NCBI GenBank assembly: GCA_046964515.1
Contig: JBKUYM010000009.1
Span: forward strand, 1-64,000
Reading direction: 5' to 3'
Origin: UMGS1663 sp046964515
GTDB lineage: Bacteria; Bacillota; Clostridia; TANB77; CAG-508
DNA: 64,000 bases
Part shown: positions 16,401-22,985 of the stretch, one piece after another
Numbering within the stretch: the first letter of the stretch is position 1
Layout: every line of letters starts with the position of its first letter
The notes under the pieces: generated by a model
Seen by the model: only the letters and a program-made list of their open reading frames with translations
What the model was told of the DNA's origin: nothing
Databases searched by the model: none
Translations under genes and position numbers: made by a program

Positions 16401-16918
16401 AATATCCTAAACTATTCTGTGACACTTGTTATTCGGCTCAAACTTGTCCCGAATACAAACAGGGTATGGTGTGTGCTTTCAAAAAGATGTTTAATAGATT
16501 TGATACACGTAACCAAGAAGATGTAATGGATGCAATGGCATCAATGGTAGAAATGAACTTAGACAGACTACAAAGGGCATCTATATTTGAAATGCTTGAC
16601 GGAGGTTTACCTAATAACATTGTTACAAATTTAATCTCTCAAAATATGCAGATGTTGAATCAAATGGCGAATCTAAACTTAAATTTACCTAAAGAGGTAA
16701 TAAAACAAACACATACAGTAAGAAGTGACGGAAGTAGAGAAACTGTTACACAAGTAAGTAATGCAGGAGCAAGTGGAGGTATTCTAGCAGAACTATTTAA
16801 AGATATGAAATCGGCAACTGAAGATAATGATGATGACGTACAGGATATAATGGCAGAAAAAGAAAAATCAGATAAAGAGAATGCAATAGAGGTAGAGGGT
16901 AAAGAAGTTAAAGAGTAG
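13481..16918 (+). CDS. dpdA: DpdA-like DNA guanine transglycosylase with intein
   Basis: 1145-residue precursor, spliced size 699. The extein reads RMIYSGVENEQY, FLIDSGAHTYQND (near residue 91), IVSFD, GFSSVN, HGFGMT and, across the intein, FYTSDS + TTWLVGLQYG. This is the phage DpdA pattern, a tRNA-guanine transglycosylase relative that swaps guanine in DNA for a 7-deazaguanine. Upstream genes supply the base. After the ~330-residue core comes an unusual tail: an acidic stretch, a CDTCYSAQTCPEYKQGMVC cluster and an Asn/Met-rich helical region. The tail may bind DNA or another protein. Followed by a small RNA gene. Confidence 0.85.
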   Translation: MAKKLKIKKKKVLKVTKEETPVTENKCTDLREVMDYDRPFRMIYSGVENEQYFNLLYDMGIRDFLMSYHYIKEKHMNMSRYKGKNVKFLIDSGAHTYQNDLKYQDYDIEYWENHLRNYLNWAKKNREYIYAIVSFDFENLVGADVVSKWYNQYFEPFMLETGIPVCFVWHQNSSMSWEQYCQRYPYVGFSSVNTEGVAIDLQEYIAKLNIASKYNTLVHGFGMTRTAMLTKVPFYTSDSSVDGKSSVLVKDCDNTIMRINIEDLYNLVEKWAIQTTPTEMRVFTEKRGYKVLTVDDNNKMIWGDLNAVVKHTVKKPTVRLCIEGNKEIICTTDHSIIGMNKQGDLIEVKADSLHKGDYVLSPRKFSLENPVTELVEVIIQKPGFSKERTELQMVEVSDIYLQFLGLWVGDGCYYSNAQGDLAFACYQDKECREVIDTICNLYKAKPSEQPNGIDVKISNVRMRRIMEALEFTGNSHTKRIPSFIFSLHENQICKFLQGYFSADGTGTCECSTVSEGLKDDLVELLNALGINVSVSYRTPRKFVKDDKEYNASGIWHLTIRDGESKLLFQERIGFLQDYKNKKLAETINLNPNIRGARRRCIPKELAITPTIKTDDNRSVSVETFKGRISRKYGNGFNDKVLNSEVDFLRIHSVEWVTDGTEEVTVYDLSVDKYERFIANGILVHNTTWLVGLQYGEVNYWTGTKMTRLKKEKWKGEYLGKLVDLGLDEQKLLDEDTAELIKANIKAFLEAQKYIDTKLRPRMYWLKPKSQVQSVSDITFPDPTWLRLEAPTDATDWAKKLNINPELPLADLMVMIQDATIFINWDDDKYADFRDEFYNDDYIHQAHTLWVNTVVTDREQKVKDLCDFFTECVEGKNDKLLVYGTGFDRQAKERDHYMEEEEFDYEDMTEDELQYVLSNSGLLPEPKEDGTAPEIDELDDEIFRDLDIVPVRDEKGRFLKGQKAVRKPKKVYSKKYPKLFCDTCYSAQTCPEYKQGMVCAFKKMFNRFDTRNQEDVMDAMASMVEMNLDRLQRASIFEMLDGGLPNNIVTNLISQNMQMLNQMANLNLNLPKEVIKQTHTVRSDGSRETVTQVSNAGASGGILAELFKDMKSATEDNDDDVQDIMAEKEKSDKENAIEVEGKEVKE
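14198..15535 (+). mobile_element. Intein in DpdA (Ser1 / Thr+1 type) with LAGLIDADG endonuclease
   Basis: 446 residues, in frame. Starts SVDGKSSVLVKD, has a block B-like IICTTDHSII, two LAGLIDADG-type motifs (QFLGLWVGDG and FLQGYFSADG), and ends ANGILVHN followed by Thr. It therefore uses Ser1 and Thr+1 rather than cysteines. The N-terminal boundary is placed at the second Ser of DSS because the rejoined extein DSTTW makes a continuous DpdA motif. Confidence 0.88.
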
Positions 16919-16923
16919 GTTAC

Positions 16924-16952
16924 TTGACAGCATCTTAGGATGAACATATAAT
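16924..16952 (+). promoter_or_regulatory. Perfect consensus promoter for small RNA 1
   Basis: TTGACA at 16924-16929, 17-nt spacer, TATAAT at 16947-16952. Both hexamers are exact consensus, the strongest promoter in the window. No open reading frame follows before the next terminator. Confidence 0.93.
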
Positions 16953-16958
16953 TATATT

Positions 16959-17204
16959 GTAAAGATAATTATTTGAAAACTAAGGATTTATCCTTAGTGT
17001 AAAGGATGATTTTCTTACAAATCTCTTATTCTGCTATGAGGATTTCATAATAACACGTTTTTCCCCTGTGACTTTTTATGAAAGTAGTAGAATCCCCAAA
17101 GTATATTTTATTTGATGAACTGCATTTAATAAGTTTGGAAACTACTCAATAATTAACCAACCAGTAGGTTATGTAGAACGGAACTACTAACCTACTATTT
17201 TTTT
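16959..17204 (+). ncRNA. Structured small RNA 1, ~245 nt
   Basis: Bounded by a perfect promoter and a strong terminator, with no plausible gene inside. Internal hairpins include CTAAGGAT / ATCCTTAG, an ATCCTT...AAGGATGA motif and a CATAA...TTATG stem. The ATCCTT...AAGGATGA motif and the terminal ATGTAG...GGAACT hairpin segment are also found in the RNA at 26506-26718, so the two form a pair. Transcript ends are estimates. Not recognised as 6S, tmRNA, a riboswitch or a group I intron. Confidence 0.75.
17163..17204 (+). terminator. Intrinsic terminator of small RNA 1
   Basis: Stem AGTAGGTTA-t-GTAG / CTAC-TAACCTACT, 13 bp with one bulge, loop AACGGAA, followed by seven or more T. Confidence 0.92.
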
Positions 17205-17275
17205 GTCTATAAGTGTGTTACAATGTAACTATTAATAAGTAAAACATACAATATATAAATGAAAGGATGATAAAT

Positions 17276-17644
17276 ATGTATAGAAAGACAAGAAAAGATT
17301 TTATGGAAATTAAGTTAATGAGTGAAAAGGAACTAAAAATAGCAGTACAGAGAGCAGTTGAGGAATATATAGAAGTACAACAATATATAAAAGATGTGGA
17401 AGATACTTTAGAAGAACGATATAATAATAAGGAAATAACATATTTTGAGTATAAAGCCATGTTACCAAAAGTGGATTTATATATAAGTAACTTACAAAAC
17501 ATCGAAGGGTATATAAGACAAGCGTGTAAGAGATTAGGTATTCCAGCAGAAGAAGCTAAAAATGTAAAATTGGAAGAAGAAGTATTAAGACCTGTAACAT
17601 TTAAACGTAAGAAAAAGGTAAAAACATTAATACAATTTAAATAG
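17276..17644 (+). CDS. Unknown coiled-coil protein
   Basis: 122 residues, ATG 17276 behind AAAGGATG. Charged helical sequence throughout (AVQRAVEEYIEVQQYIKDVE), likely a coiled coil, with a basic tail KRKKKVKT. First protein gene of the accessory region. A TGTTACAAT extended -10 ending at 17224 may drive it. Function unknown. Confidence 0.65.
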   Translation: MYRKTRKDFMEIKLMSEKELKIAVQRAVEEYIEVQQYIKDVEDTLEERYNNKEITYFEYKAMLPKVDLYISNLQNIEGYIRQACKRLGIPAEEAKNVKLEEEVLRPVTFKRKKKVKTLIQFK

Positions 17645-17653
17645 GCAAGTAAA

Positions 17654-17701
17654 AAGTGTACCTAATGAAAACGAAAGGAATAAAAAACATTAGGTACACT
17701 T
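17654..17701 (+). repeat. Perfect 14-bp inverted repeat
   Basis: AAGTGTACCTAATG at 17654-17667 and its exact complement at 17688-17701 around a 20-nt A-rich loop containing GAAAGGA. It lacks a T-run, so it is not a plain terminator. It lies just after the stop at 17644 and may protect or process the mRNA end. Confidence 0.8.
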
Positions 17702-17806
17702 AGTACAAAATTATAAGGTTTACAAATGAGTAATAAGTATTGGCTATCTATGTTTACTCAATATAAGGGTAGCATTATTTTAGCGAAAAATCAAGGAGGT
17801 TAGAAA

Positions 17807-18157
17807 ATGAAAGGATTTGAAATTGTTTTAGTGAACTACAAAGAGAAGGTGTATATACCTTTAGCTAAGTTAAGACAAATGGCAGAATTTAAAGGAGATG
17901 TAACAGTTGCATTACAACCTGTAAACTCTTGGTTAAGACCACCAATAGGCTATGCAGTTGAACGTATACCAGTTAAAACATATAGGCTAACAGACATATT
18001 AGCTTCAAAAGATTTTGTGGAAGTAATAGTACCAAAACCAACAATAATAGCAAACCAAGGTATACTATTTAAAGACAGTATAAACCATGAGTTAGCTAAG
18101 GTATATTCTGAGTTAGGCGTAGATTTAAAAGAAGAAATGATTTATTGGGAGGATTAA
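17807..18157 (+). CDS. Unknown 116-residue protein
   Basis: ATG 17807 behind AAGGAGGT. Mixed alpha/beta sequence with several PK and PVK turns and no Cys cluster or membrane segment. Closely followed by two more small genes, so it heads a three-gene set. No family recognised. Confidence 0.65.
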   Translation: MKGFEIVLVNYKEKVYIPLAKLRQMAEFKGDVTVALQPVNSWLRPPIGYAVERIPVKTYRLTDILASKDFVEVIVPKPTIIANQGILFKDSINHELAKVYSELGVDLKEEMIYWED

Positions 18158-18160
18158 AAA

Positions 18161-18499
18161 ATGAGCAAAAAATTATATGAAGTAAGACACATAGGTTACG
18201 TAAAAAACGTGACAGTAACAGAAATAAAAATAGAAAAGGAGTCAGAGAAACAGTATATAATAAGTGGTACATCTTGGACTAAATTAAGTAAATCAGATTT
18301 AGATTGTTACTTGGCTTCACGTAACGCTGTTTATTCACATGACAGACAAAAGGCAATAGATATTTATGTAGCAAGAATGGAAATGATGAAAAAGGATTTA
18401 TTACAAAAAGTAGATGATGTAACAGAAGGATTAAAAAAATTAAACGCAGATAAAGGTGTAACACCTAAAAAGAAAGGGTTGAAGAAACGTGCCAAATAG
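18161..18499 (+). CDS. Unknown 112-residue basic protein
   Basis: ATG 18161, 3 nt after the previous stop, behind GGGAGGA. N-terminal beta-like half, C-terminal helical half ending in a lysine-rich tail (KKKGLKKRAK). Overlaps the next gene by 11 nt. Confidence 0.65.
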   Translation: MSKKLYEVRHIGYVKNVTVTEIKIEKESEKQYIISGTSWTKLSKSDLDCYLASRNAVYSHDRQKAIDIYVARMEMMKKDLLQKVDDVTEGLKKLNADKGVTPKKKGLKKRAK

Positions 18500-18689
18500 A
18501 AGAAGAACAAAATCGGAGAGAGAATTAATAGCTGATATAAAGAAGGCTACTTTAGCATTATGTAACAAGCATCATAAAAATTATGGTTGTTATGATTGTC
18601 CTTTATCAGAATATGTAAGACACTATAATTGGTCATGCATGTTGGCATATGTTCATTACATTACAAATAAAGAATTGGCAGAAGAATAG
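18489..18689 (+). CDS. 66-residue Cys-rich protein
   Basis: GTG 18489 lies inside the end of the previous gene, so expression is probably coupled. Basic start (PNRRRTKSER), then C-(x)-C spacing CNKHHKNYGCYDC and a later C, a possible zinc site. Followed by a terminator. Function unknown. Confidence 0.6.
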   Translation: MPNRRRTKSERELIADIKKATLALCNKHHKNYGCYDCPLSEYVRHYNWSCMLAYVHYITNKELAEE

Positions 18690-18727
18690 GTAGCTTTTAT
18701 AAGGTAATACTATAGAATATACAGAGA

Positions 18728-18761
18728 GGGTAGTTAAGTTATCGCTTAATATACCCTTTTT
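18728..18761 (+). terminator. Intrinsic terminator
   Basis: Stem GGGTA..TTAAG / CTTAA..TACCC followed by five T. Confidence 0.75.
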
Positions 18762-19414
18762 CTATACTGTCACAAAAAATAAAATTTCGCGGGCAGAAGT
18801 GTTAATATATTAGATAGATATATAGATACATAGAGAGAGATAGAGAACCTACATTCTTTTATATAAGTGTATTTAGTGTCTAGACATATTCCTTTTTACT
18901 ATTCTACTATGTAATAGTTACATGATGTAATAATAGTGTTTAAAAGCCTACTACATTAGGCTAGAGTATATAAAACCTACATTCTTATGTATTAGTGTAT
19001 TTAAGTACATAAGGCTTACCTACGGGTACAAAATTGGAGGTAACGTAACAGGTGTGGCACAGGCTACAAGTACGGACAGTACAGGGTTGAGAGCGTAATG
19101 GTGCGTAACGTAACACTAGGGTGTCACACTTTAAAAAATAAAGTGGAGTAGCTATTTTTATAGGGGTAAATAATCAAAGGATTACCTATTTCACTTTAAA
19201 AGGTAAGGCATGACATAGGTGTACGAGGTGTAACACTTTAATTCATTAAGGTTTGTGACGCTTGGGTATGGTAATGGTAGTGTCATGGTTAAAAAATAGG
19301 TGTCATGATGGGTGTAATAGGTGCAACATGACAGTAAATTTATATGACATGACAGGGTGGAAAGGTGTAATGTAACGATGTAACGTAACAGGTGTTACAC
19401 ATAAATTTGGTAGC
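18762..19414 (+). other. Non-coding region with repeated motifs
   Basis: No convincing gene. Contains two 30-nt imperfect direct repeats (18846-18875 and 18974-19003), both starting AACCTACATTCTT. Also three direct copies of the 11-mer GTAACGTAACA (19040, 19105, 19380) and several TGTCATG/CATGACA motifs. The downstream half is rich in G on this strand. It reads like a regulatory or protein-binding region upstream of the promoter at 19415. Confidence 0.6.
18846..19003 (+). repeat. Pair of 30-nt direct repeats
   Basis: Copies at 18846-18875 and 18974-19003 agree except at a few positions in the middle (AACCTACATTCTT then TAT.AGTGTATTTA). Confidence 0.75.
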
Positions 19415-19443
19415 TTGTCACGTGTTACGTTACGTGTTACACT
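19415..19443 (+). promoter_or_regulatory. Promoter with an operator-like motif in its spacer
   Basis: TTGTCA at 19415-19420, 17-nt spacer, TACACT at 19438-19443. The spacer holds TGTTACGTTAC (19423-19433), the exact reverse complement of the 11-mer repeated upstream. A protein bound there would block RNA polymerase. Confidence 0.65.
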
Positions 19444-19485
19444 ATAAGTATGAAAGTTAAATAAAACGCAAAGGAGATTGAGAAT

Positions 19486-19866
19486 ATGAAAGTAATAGTA
19501 TCAAAGATGTTTTTAGAGGAACAACCTTACTATATTTATTGTGACGGCGAAATTTTTCAAGTACGTTTAAAAGAAAACCATTACGTAATGGCAACTTCTT
19601 TAGATGAAGCTGATATACTTGAAAAGGTGAAATTGTTATTCCAAAGATATAATACACCCGAAGGGTTACAACAGGCGTTACGTGACACAGACATGAGGAT
19701 TGCAGAAGCTGAACGTAACAGAAGAAAAGGTCAGTATAAAGAAGCTGGGGATAAATATGAAAATGAAATATTGCAAATGGTAAAAAGTATGACACAACAA
19801 AAGTTAGGTATAAAGAAAAAGAAAAAAGGTATTAAATTTAAACTTAATAAAAAGTATAGTAAGTAA
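19486..19866 (+). CDS. Unknown 126-residue protein
   Basis: ATG 19486 behind AAAGGAGA. N-terminal beta-rich half (YYIYCDGEIFQVRL), central helices with charged repeats, very basic C-terminus (KKKKKGIKFKLNKKYSK). Has its own promoter and terminator and stands alone between two long non-coding stretches. It is a candidate for the factor that binds the repeated 11-mer upstream (inference). Confidence 0.65.
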   Translation: MKVIVSKMFLEEQPYYIYCDGEIFQVRLKENHYVMATSLDEADILEKVKLLFQRYNTPEGLQQALRDTDMRIAEAERNRRKGQYKEAGDKYENEILQMVKSMTQQKLGIKKKKKGIKFKLNKKYSK

Positions 19867-19886
19867 ATAAGCTATACATATTATAT

Positions 19887-19921
19887 AAGCGTTCCAGCTT
19901 CTCCAGCTGTTACGCTTTTTT
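19887..19921 (+). terminator. Intrinsic terminator
   Basis: Stem AAGCGT...AGCT / AGCT...ACGCTT followed by six T. Confidence 0.85.
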
Positions 19922-21093
19922 ATTATCCTGTTACAACATATACTACTATGAATGCGCCCGTCAACGCCCTTCTAACACGTTCCAGCCTATCCCTTGATAA
20001 TTTATATTAATAATAACTTAAAAGCTAATAAGAAGCTGTTACCAGCGTAACACTAGAAACACCTTGTATACAGAAATCAATTTGTGTATACATGCTTTAT
20101 GAATACAATATCAATACTTTATATACTGTATACTTGTTATATAAATATAACGTGTAGCTTTATAAATCCCGCCTATTTTATACCTGTATACTGTATTCAA
20201 TTACCTATATTTAACGTGTAGCATTGTATTTGTTACGCCTGTTTCAAAAAAATTTTTGATGCTGAAACCATTGCAAATACTAGCTTCCAAAGAATGTTAC
20301 TCGATAAGTTGAAAAAATCCAACACACAAACATAAATTTGTGCTAGTATATAAGTATAAATTTAATATATAGTTAGTTAGTGAGTTAGCAATACAACTCA
20401 CGTGTACCTTGAAAAGTTTATAGTGTTACAACTTAATGACCAGCGTATTACGCTAGTTATATAGTTTGTGACCCGTAGTGAGTTAGAAGAATGTATTATC
20501 ACTTTTATTTTTTTAACATCCGTTCTAACTAATAAAGCAACTATGCATTGTAGAATTAGCTACCTAAAGTATCAAGCTACTCGTTGAATGTACAGACTTG
20601 ATAACTCTTGTATATTCAATCCTTGAATAGTGCTATTAGTAGATGTCGTACACTTTTATAGTGTGCTTCCTGTAGTAGTAAAGAAGACTTAAATTGTAGC
20701 AAGTGCATAAAGTACTTTATTAAATACGTAGTGTTCACGTACAGTACAGCGTGACCCGTCCAAATCCACTCACGTATTACATACATATAAACGCTATCTT
20801 ATCCATAACGCCCGTATGTAATAGCACTTTGATAATTGAATACGCCCACGCACACACACACACGCATAGATAATTATTATTTTATATCAAGCGTATAACG
20901 TGTGTATTCATTGCTATACGCTTTAATAAGCTAATAATTATTTATATAGCTTGTATGCTTTAAAATTTGACTGTAAGCACTCTTTATAGCCTATCAAATA
21001 ACACGCCTATAATTTACAGCTTACAGCCCTTTTTTAAAGCATACAAGTATTAAGAGTTAGTTAATAAAATATAAAGAATAGGATGTGTGATGT
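19922..21093. other. 1.2-kb non-coding region rich in inverted repeats
   Basis: No gene seen on either strand. Many inverted repeats: AGTTAGAA...TTCTAACT, TATTACATAC (20775-20784) / GTATGTAATA (20814-20823), AAGCGTATA (20889) / TATACGCTT (20915), and a nested 98-nt structure at 20950-21047. A short AC-dinucleotide run lies near 20850-20866. Unlike the flanking genes, the + strand looks richer in C than G. Replication origin, structured RNA or minus-strand transcription are all possible. Confidence 0.6.
20950..21047. repeat. Nested inverted repeat (three stems)
   Basis: Outer arms of 16 bp are perfect: CTTGTATGCTTTAAAA (20950-20965) against 21032-21047. Inside are CTGTAAGC / GCTTACAG (8 bp, perfect) and TTATAG / CTATAA. 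It could fold as a cruciform or as one long RNA hairpin just before the small-gene cluster. Confidence 0.85.
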
Positions 21094-21483
21094 ATGAGTA
21101 ATATAAAAAATATAGAAATCGGGTTAAATGAAATAGTTGAGTATTACCCAAATATAACAGCTGATTATGATTTGGAATTTGATGATGAAACAACTAGAAT
21201 ATTTGAAGTTGATGCAAACGGAAAATACCAAAGTGAAGTAGAAGATTTGGCAGTAATGTTTGAAATCTTAGATAAAGCATTTATATTAGGAGAACATACT
21301 GACTTCTATTGTCCCGAATTTTGCCTAACAAATAAGGAAAACGTAGAGTTTACAACTTTAGTAATCAATGCAGAAGGAAATTTCCCTTATGATATGTTTA
21401 ATAGATTAATCGTAATACCAGCATATTACGAAGGCAAATATTACAAAATAGTGTTAGATGTTGCAAAAGCATTGGAAGATTAG
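21094..21483 (+). CDS. Small acidic protein, paralogue of 22020-22448
   Basis: 129 residues, ATG 21094 behind GGATGTGTGATG. Pattern DLEFDDETTRIFEVD near the N-terminus and VIPAYYEGKYYKIVLDV at the end match DMEFTTKHFRLKKL and DIPIYYKNNYYLLILDV in the gene two places downstream, so the two share a fold and order. First member of the cluster. It lacks the two-hairpin leader and follows the 20950-21047 structure instead. Function unknown; host-takeover or anti-defence is a guess from context. Confidence 0.7.
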   Translation: MSNIKNIEIGLNEIVEYYPNITADYDLEFDDETTRIFEVDANGKYQSEVEDLAVMFEILDKAFILGEHTDFYCPEFCLTNKENVEFTTLVINAEGNFPYDMFNRLIVIPAYYEGKYYKIVLDVAKALED

Positions 21484-21484
21484 T

Positions 21485-21568
21485 CATTGTTCCTAATCCC
21501 AAGTGTAACAGCTTGGGATTAGTATAGAGTGACTACTCTACAATAAATAATAAAGGATGTGTGATGAT
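21485..21568 (+). promoter_or_regulatory. Two-hairpin leader element, copy A
   Basis: CATTGTTC, then an 11-bp perfect stem CTAATCCCAAG (21493-21503) / CTTGGGATTAG (21512-21522), 2 nt, then TAGAGT/ACTCTA (21525-21540, loop GACT), an A-rich spacer and GGATGTGTGATG before the start codon. Confidence 0.88.
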
Positions 21569-21934
21569 ATGCGTTATGTACAAAATCTAAGAGTGGCAGA
21601 GGACAACATATGTTTTATCTATGACGGTGAAGAAATAAAAATAGTTGATGTAGAAGCTAAAAAGGAATTAAATTTAGACTACGAAGCTACAAAGGAATTC
21701 TTTAGAGATATTCCATTCAATCAATCTTTAGATGTTACAGATTATGGTGTTTGCCCAAAACTTGATACAAGCATAAAAGCTACTTATGATGACCAATGGC
21801 ATGAAATAGAGTTACAGGTTTTATCAGATGATGACAAATATTTAGTAACATTATATGTCGGTTGTTACAATGTATTAGTAGATTTAGACGGATTTAAGAA
21901 CGCTACATTTTTAAATAGTGAAATAGTGATGTAA
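21569..21934 (+). CDS. Unknown small acidic protein in hairpin-led cluster
   Basis: 121 residues. ATG 21569 chosen by the position of the GGATGTGTGATG site; an in-frame ATG at 21557 lies inside that site. Acidic, mixed alpha/beta, with a DYGVCPKLDTS segment and a C-terminal LYVGCYNVLVDLDG strand. It resembles its neighbours in size and charge more than in sequence. Flanked on both sides by the two-hairpin element. Confidence 0.68.
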   Translation: MRYVQNLRVAEDNICFIYDGEEIKIVDVEAKKELNLDYEATKEFFRDIPFNQSLDVTDYGVCPKLDTSIKATYDDQWHEIELQVLSDDDKYLVTLYVGCYNVLVDLDGFKNATFLNSEIVM

Positions 21935-21935
21935 T

Positions 21936-22019
21936 CATTGTTCCAGCTCCCAAACCAAAAGGTTTGGGAGTTGTATAGAGTGATTACACTCTAATAAAAT
22001 AATAAAGGATGTGTGATGT
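21936..22019 (+). promoter_or_regulatory. Two-hairpin leader element, copy B
   Basis: CATTGTTCC, 12-bp stem AGCTCCCAAACC (21945-21956) / GGTTTGGGAGTT (21961-21972) with an AAAA loop, 3 nt, then TAGAGTG / CACTCTA (21976-21993), spacer, GGATGTGTGATG. Confidence 0.9.
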
Positions 22020-22448
22020 ATGAATAAGGTAGTAAGAACATTAGAAGAAATGGTAAAGGTAGATGACTGTTACAGTAGATTTACTACAGAATATGACATG
22101 GAATTTACAACAAAACATTTCAGACTAAAAAAATTAATACCTGGAGGTGAAATGGAAACAGTAAATGACTTAGGATTTGCATGTGTAATACTATGCAATG
22201 GCGAAACATATTACGAATTTGAAACTTGTTACCATGAATCAGAGGAAACAGGGGAATTACTACTTGACGAAGTAATACTTTATCAAGGTGAGGAATACCC
22301 ATTATTTGATACTCCAACAAACACTATAAATACAGTAGATATACCAATATATTACAAAAATAACTACTATCTACTAATATTAGATGTGGAAAAGGTATTA
22401 GAACTCGATAAACACCTTGTAATGCATAAACCAAATAAGAATATTTAA
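22020..22448 (+). CDS. Small acidic protein, paralogue of 21094-21483
   Basis: 142 residues, ATG 22020. Shares with the 21094 product the DMEF...-...VNDLGFACVIL and DIPIYYKNNYYLLILDVEKVLE blocks in the same order. It has an insert rich in Glu and Tyr in the middle. No catalytic motif seen. Its duplication within one cluster suggests diversification under selection. Confidence 0.7.
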   Translation: MNKVVRTLEEMVKVDDCYSRFTTEYDMEFTTKHFRLKKLIPGGEMETVNDLGFACVILCNGETYYEFETCYHESEETGELLLDEVILYQGEEYPLFDTPTNTINTVDIPIYYKNNYYLLILDVEKVLELDKHLVMHKPNKNI

Positions 22449-22449
22449 T

Positions 22450-22532
22450 CATTGTTCCAGCTTCTAAGCGTTACGCTTGGGAGTTGTGTAGAACGATTAA
22501 AGTTCTAATAAAATATAAAGGTGTGTGATGAT
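22450..22532 (+). promoter_or_regulatory. Two-hairpin leader element, copy C
   Basis: CATTGTTCC, 12-bp stem AGCTTCTAAGCG (22459-22470) / CGCTTGGGAGTT (22474-22485), which uses G-T wobbles and different pairs from copy B, then TAGAAC / GTTCTA (22489-22507). The second stem has changed on both sides (TAGAGT/ACTCTA to TAGAAC/GTTCTA), a compensatory change. Confidence 0.9.
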
Positions 22533-22886
22533 ATGTATAAAATAGCAAATTTTACTAAGGTGAATGAAACTAGAACAGTTAGTGACGTAACAAGAGTTCA
22601 ACGTAACGGAGATGTAATAGACAAATTCCTAAGTTGGGACACAGATGCTTACAGTACTGCAAACCAATGGACTTATAAAGACATGCTTTTTAGTTACAAT
22701 ACTTTAATAGCAGTAATTGGCGAAGGTAAAGACTTATATGTAACAAGTACAAAATATTCAACAACAACAAGCAAGTTACAAGGTCAAATGAAACGCCAAG
22801 CTGAACTGGACGCATTTAACATTCATGTCATAGACCAAAAAGAATTAGAAGAAATGGTCGAAACTAGATTTCAACCTATAGTTTAG
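22533..22886 (+). CDS. Unknown 117-residue protein in hairpin-led cluster
   Basis: ATG 22533 behind GGTGTGTGATG; an in-frame GTG at 22521 lies inside that site. Threonine/serine-rich with a central beta region and a charged C-terminus (KELEEMVETRF). No family recognised. Confidence 0.67.
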   Translation: MYKIANFTKVNETRTVSDVTRVQRNGDVIDKFLSWDTDAYSTANQWTYKDMLFSYNTLIAVIGEGKDLYVTSTKYSTTTSKLQGQMKRQAELDAFNIHVIDQKELEEMVETRFQPIV

Positions 22887-22985
22887 CATTGTTAAGGTAT
22901 CTGTTACATGTTACACTTGTAACAGGTATCTACTAGAGTGCTAAACTCTACTAAAAATAATAATAAGAAAAGGTGTGTGAAATTT
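22887..22985 (+). promoter_or_regulatory. Two-hairpin leader element, copy D
   Basis: CATTGTTAAG, 12-bp stem GTATCTGTTACA (22897-22908) / TGTAACAGGTAT (22918-22929), unrelated in sequence to copies A-C but equal in length, then TAGAGT / ACTCTA (22934-22950). The ribosome site is GGTGTGTGA. Confidence 0.88.

Noticed and set aside
22120..22320. Minus-strand frame within the 22020 gene
   Set aside because: It lies wholly inside a supported gene and has no start signal.
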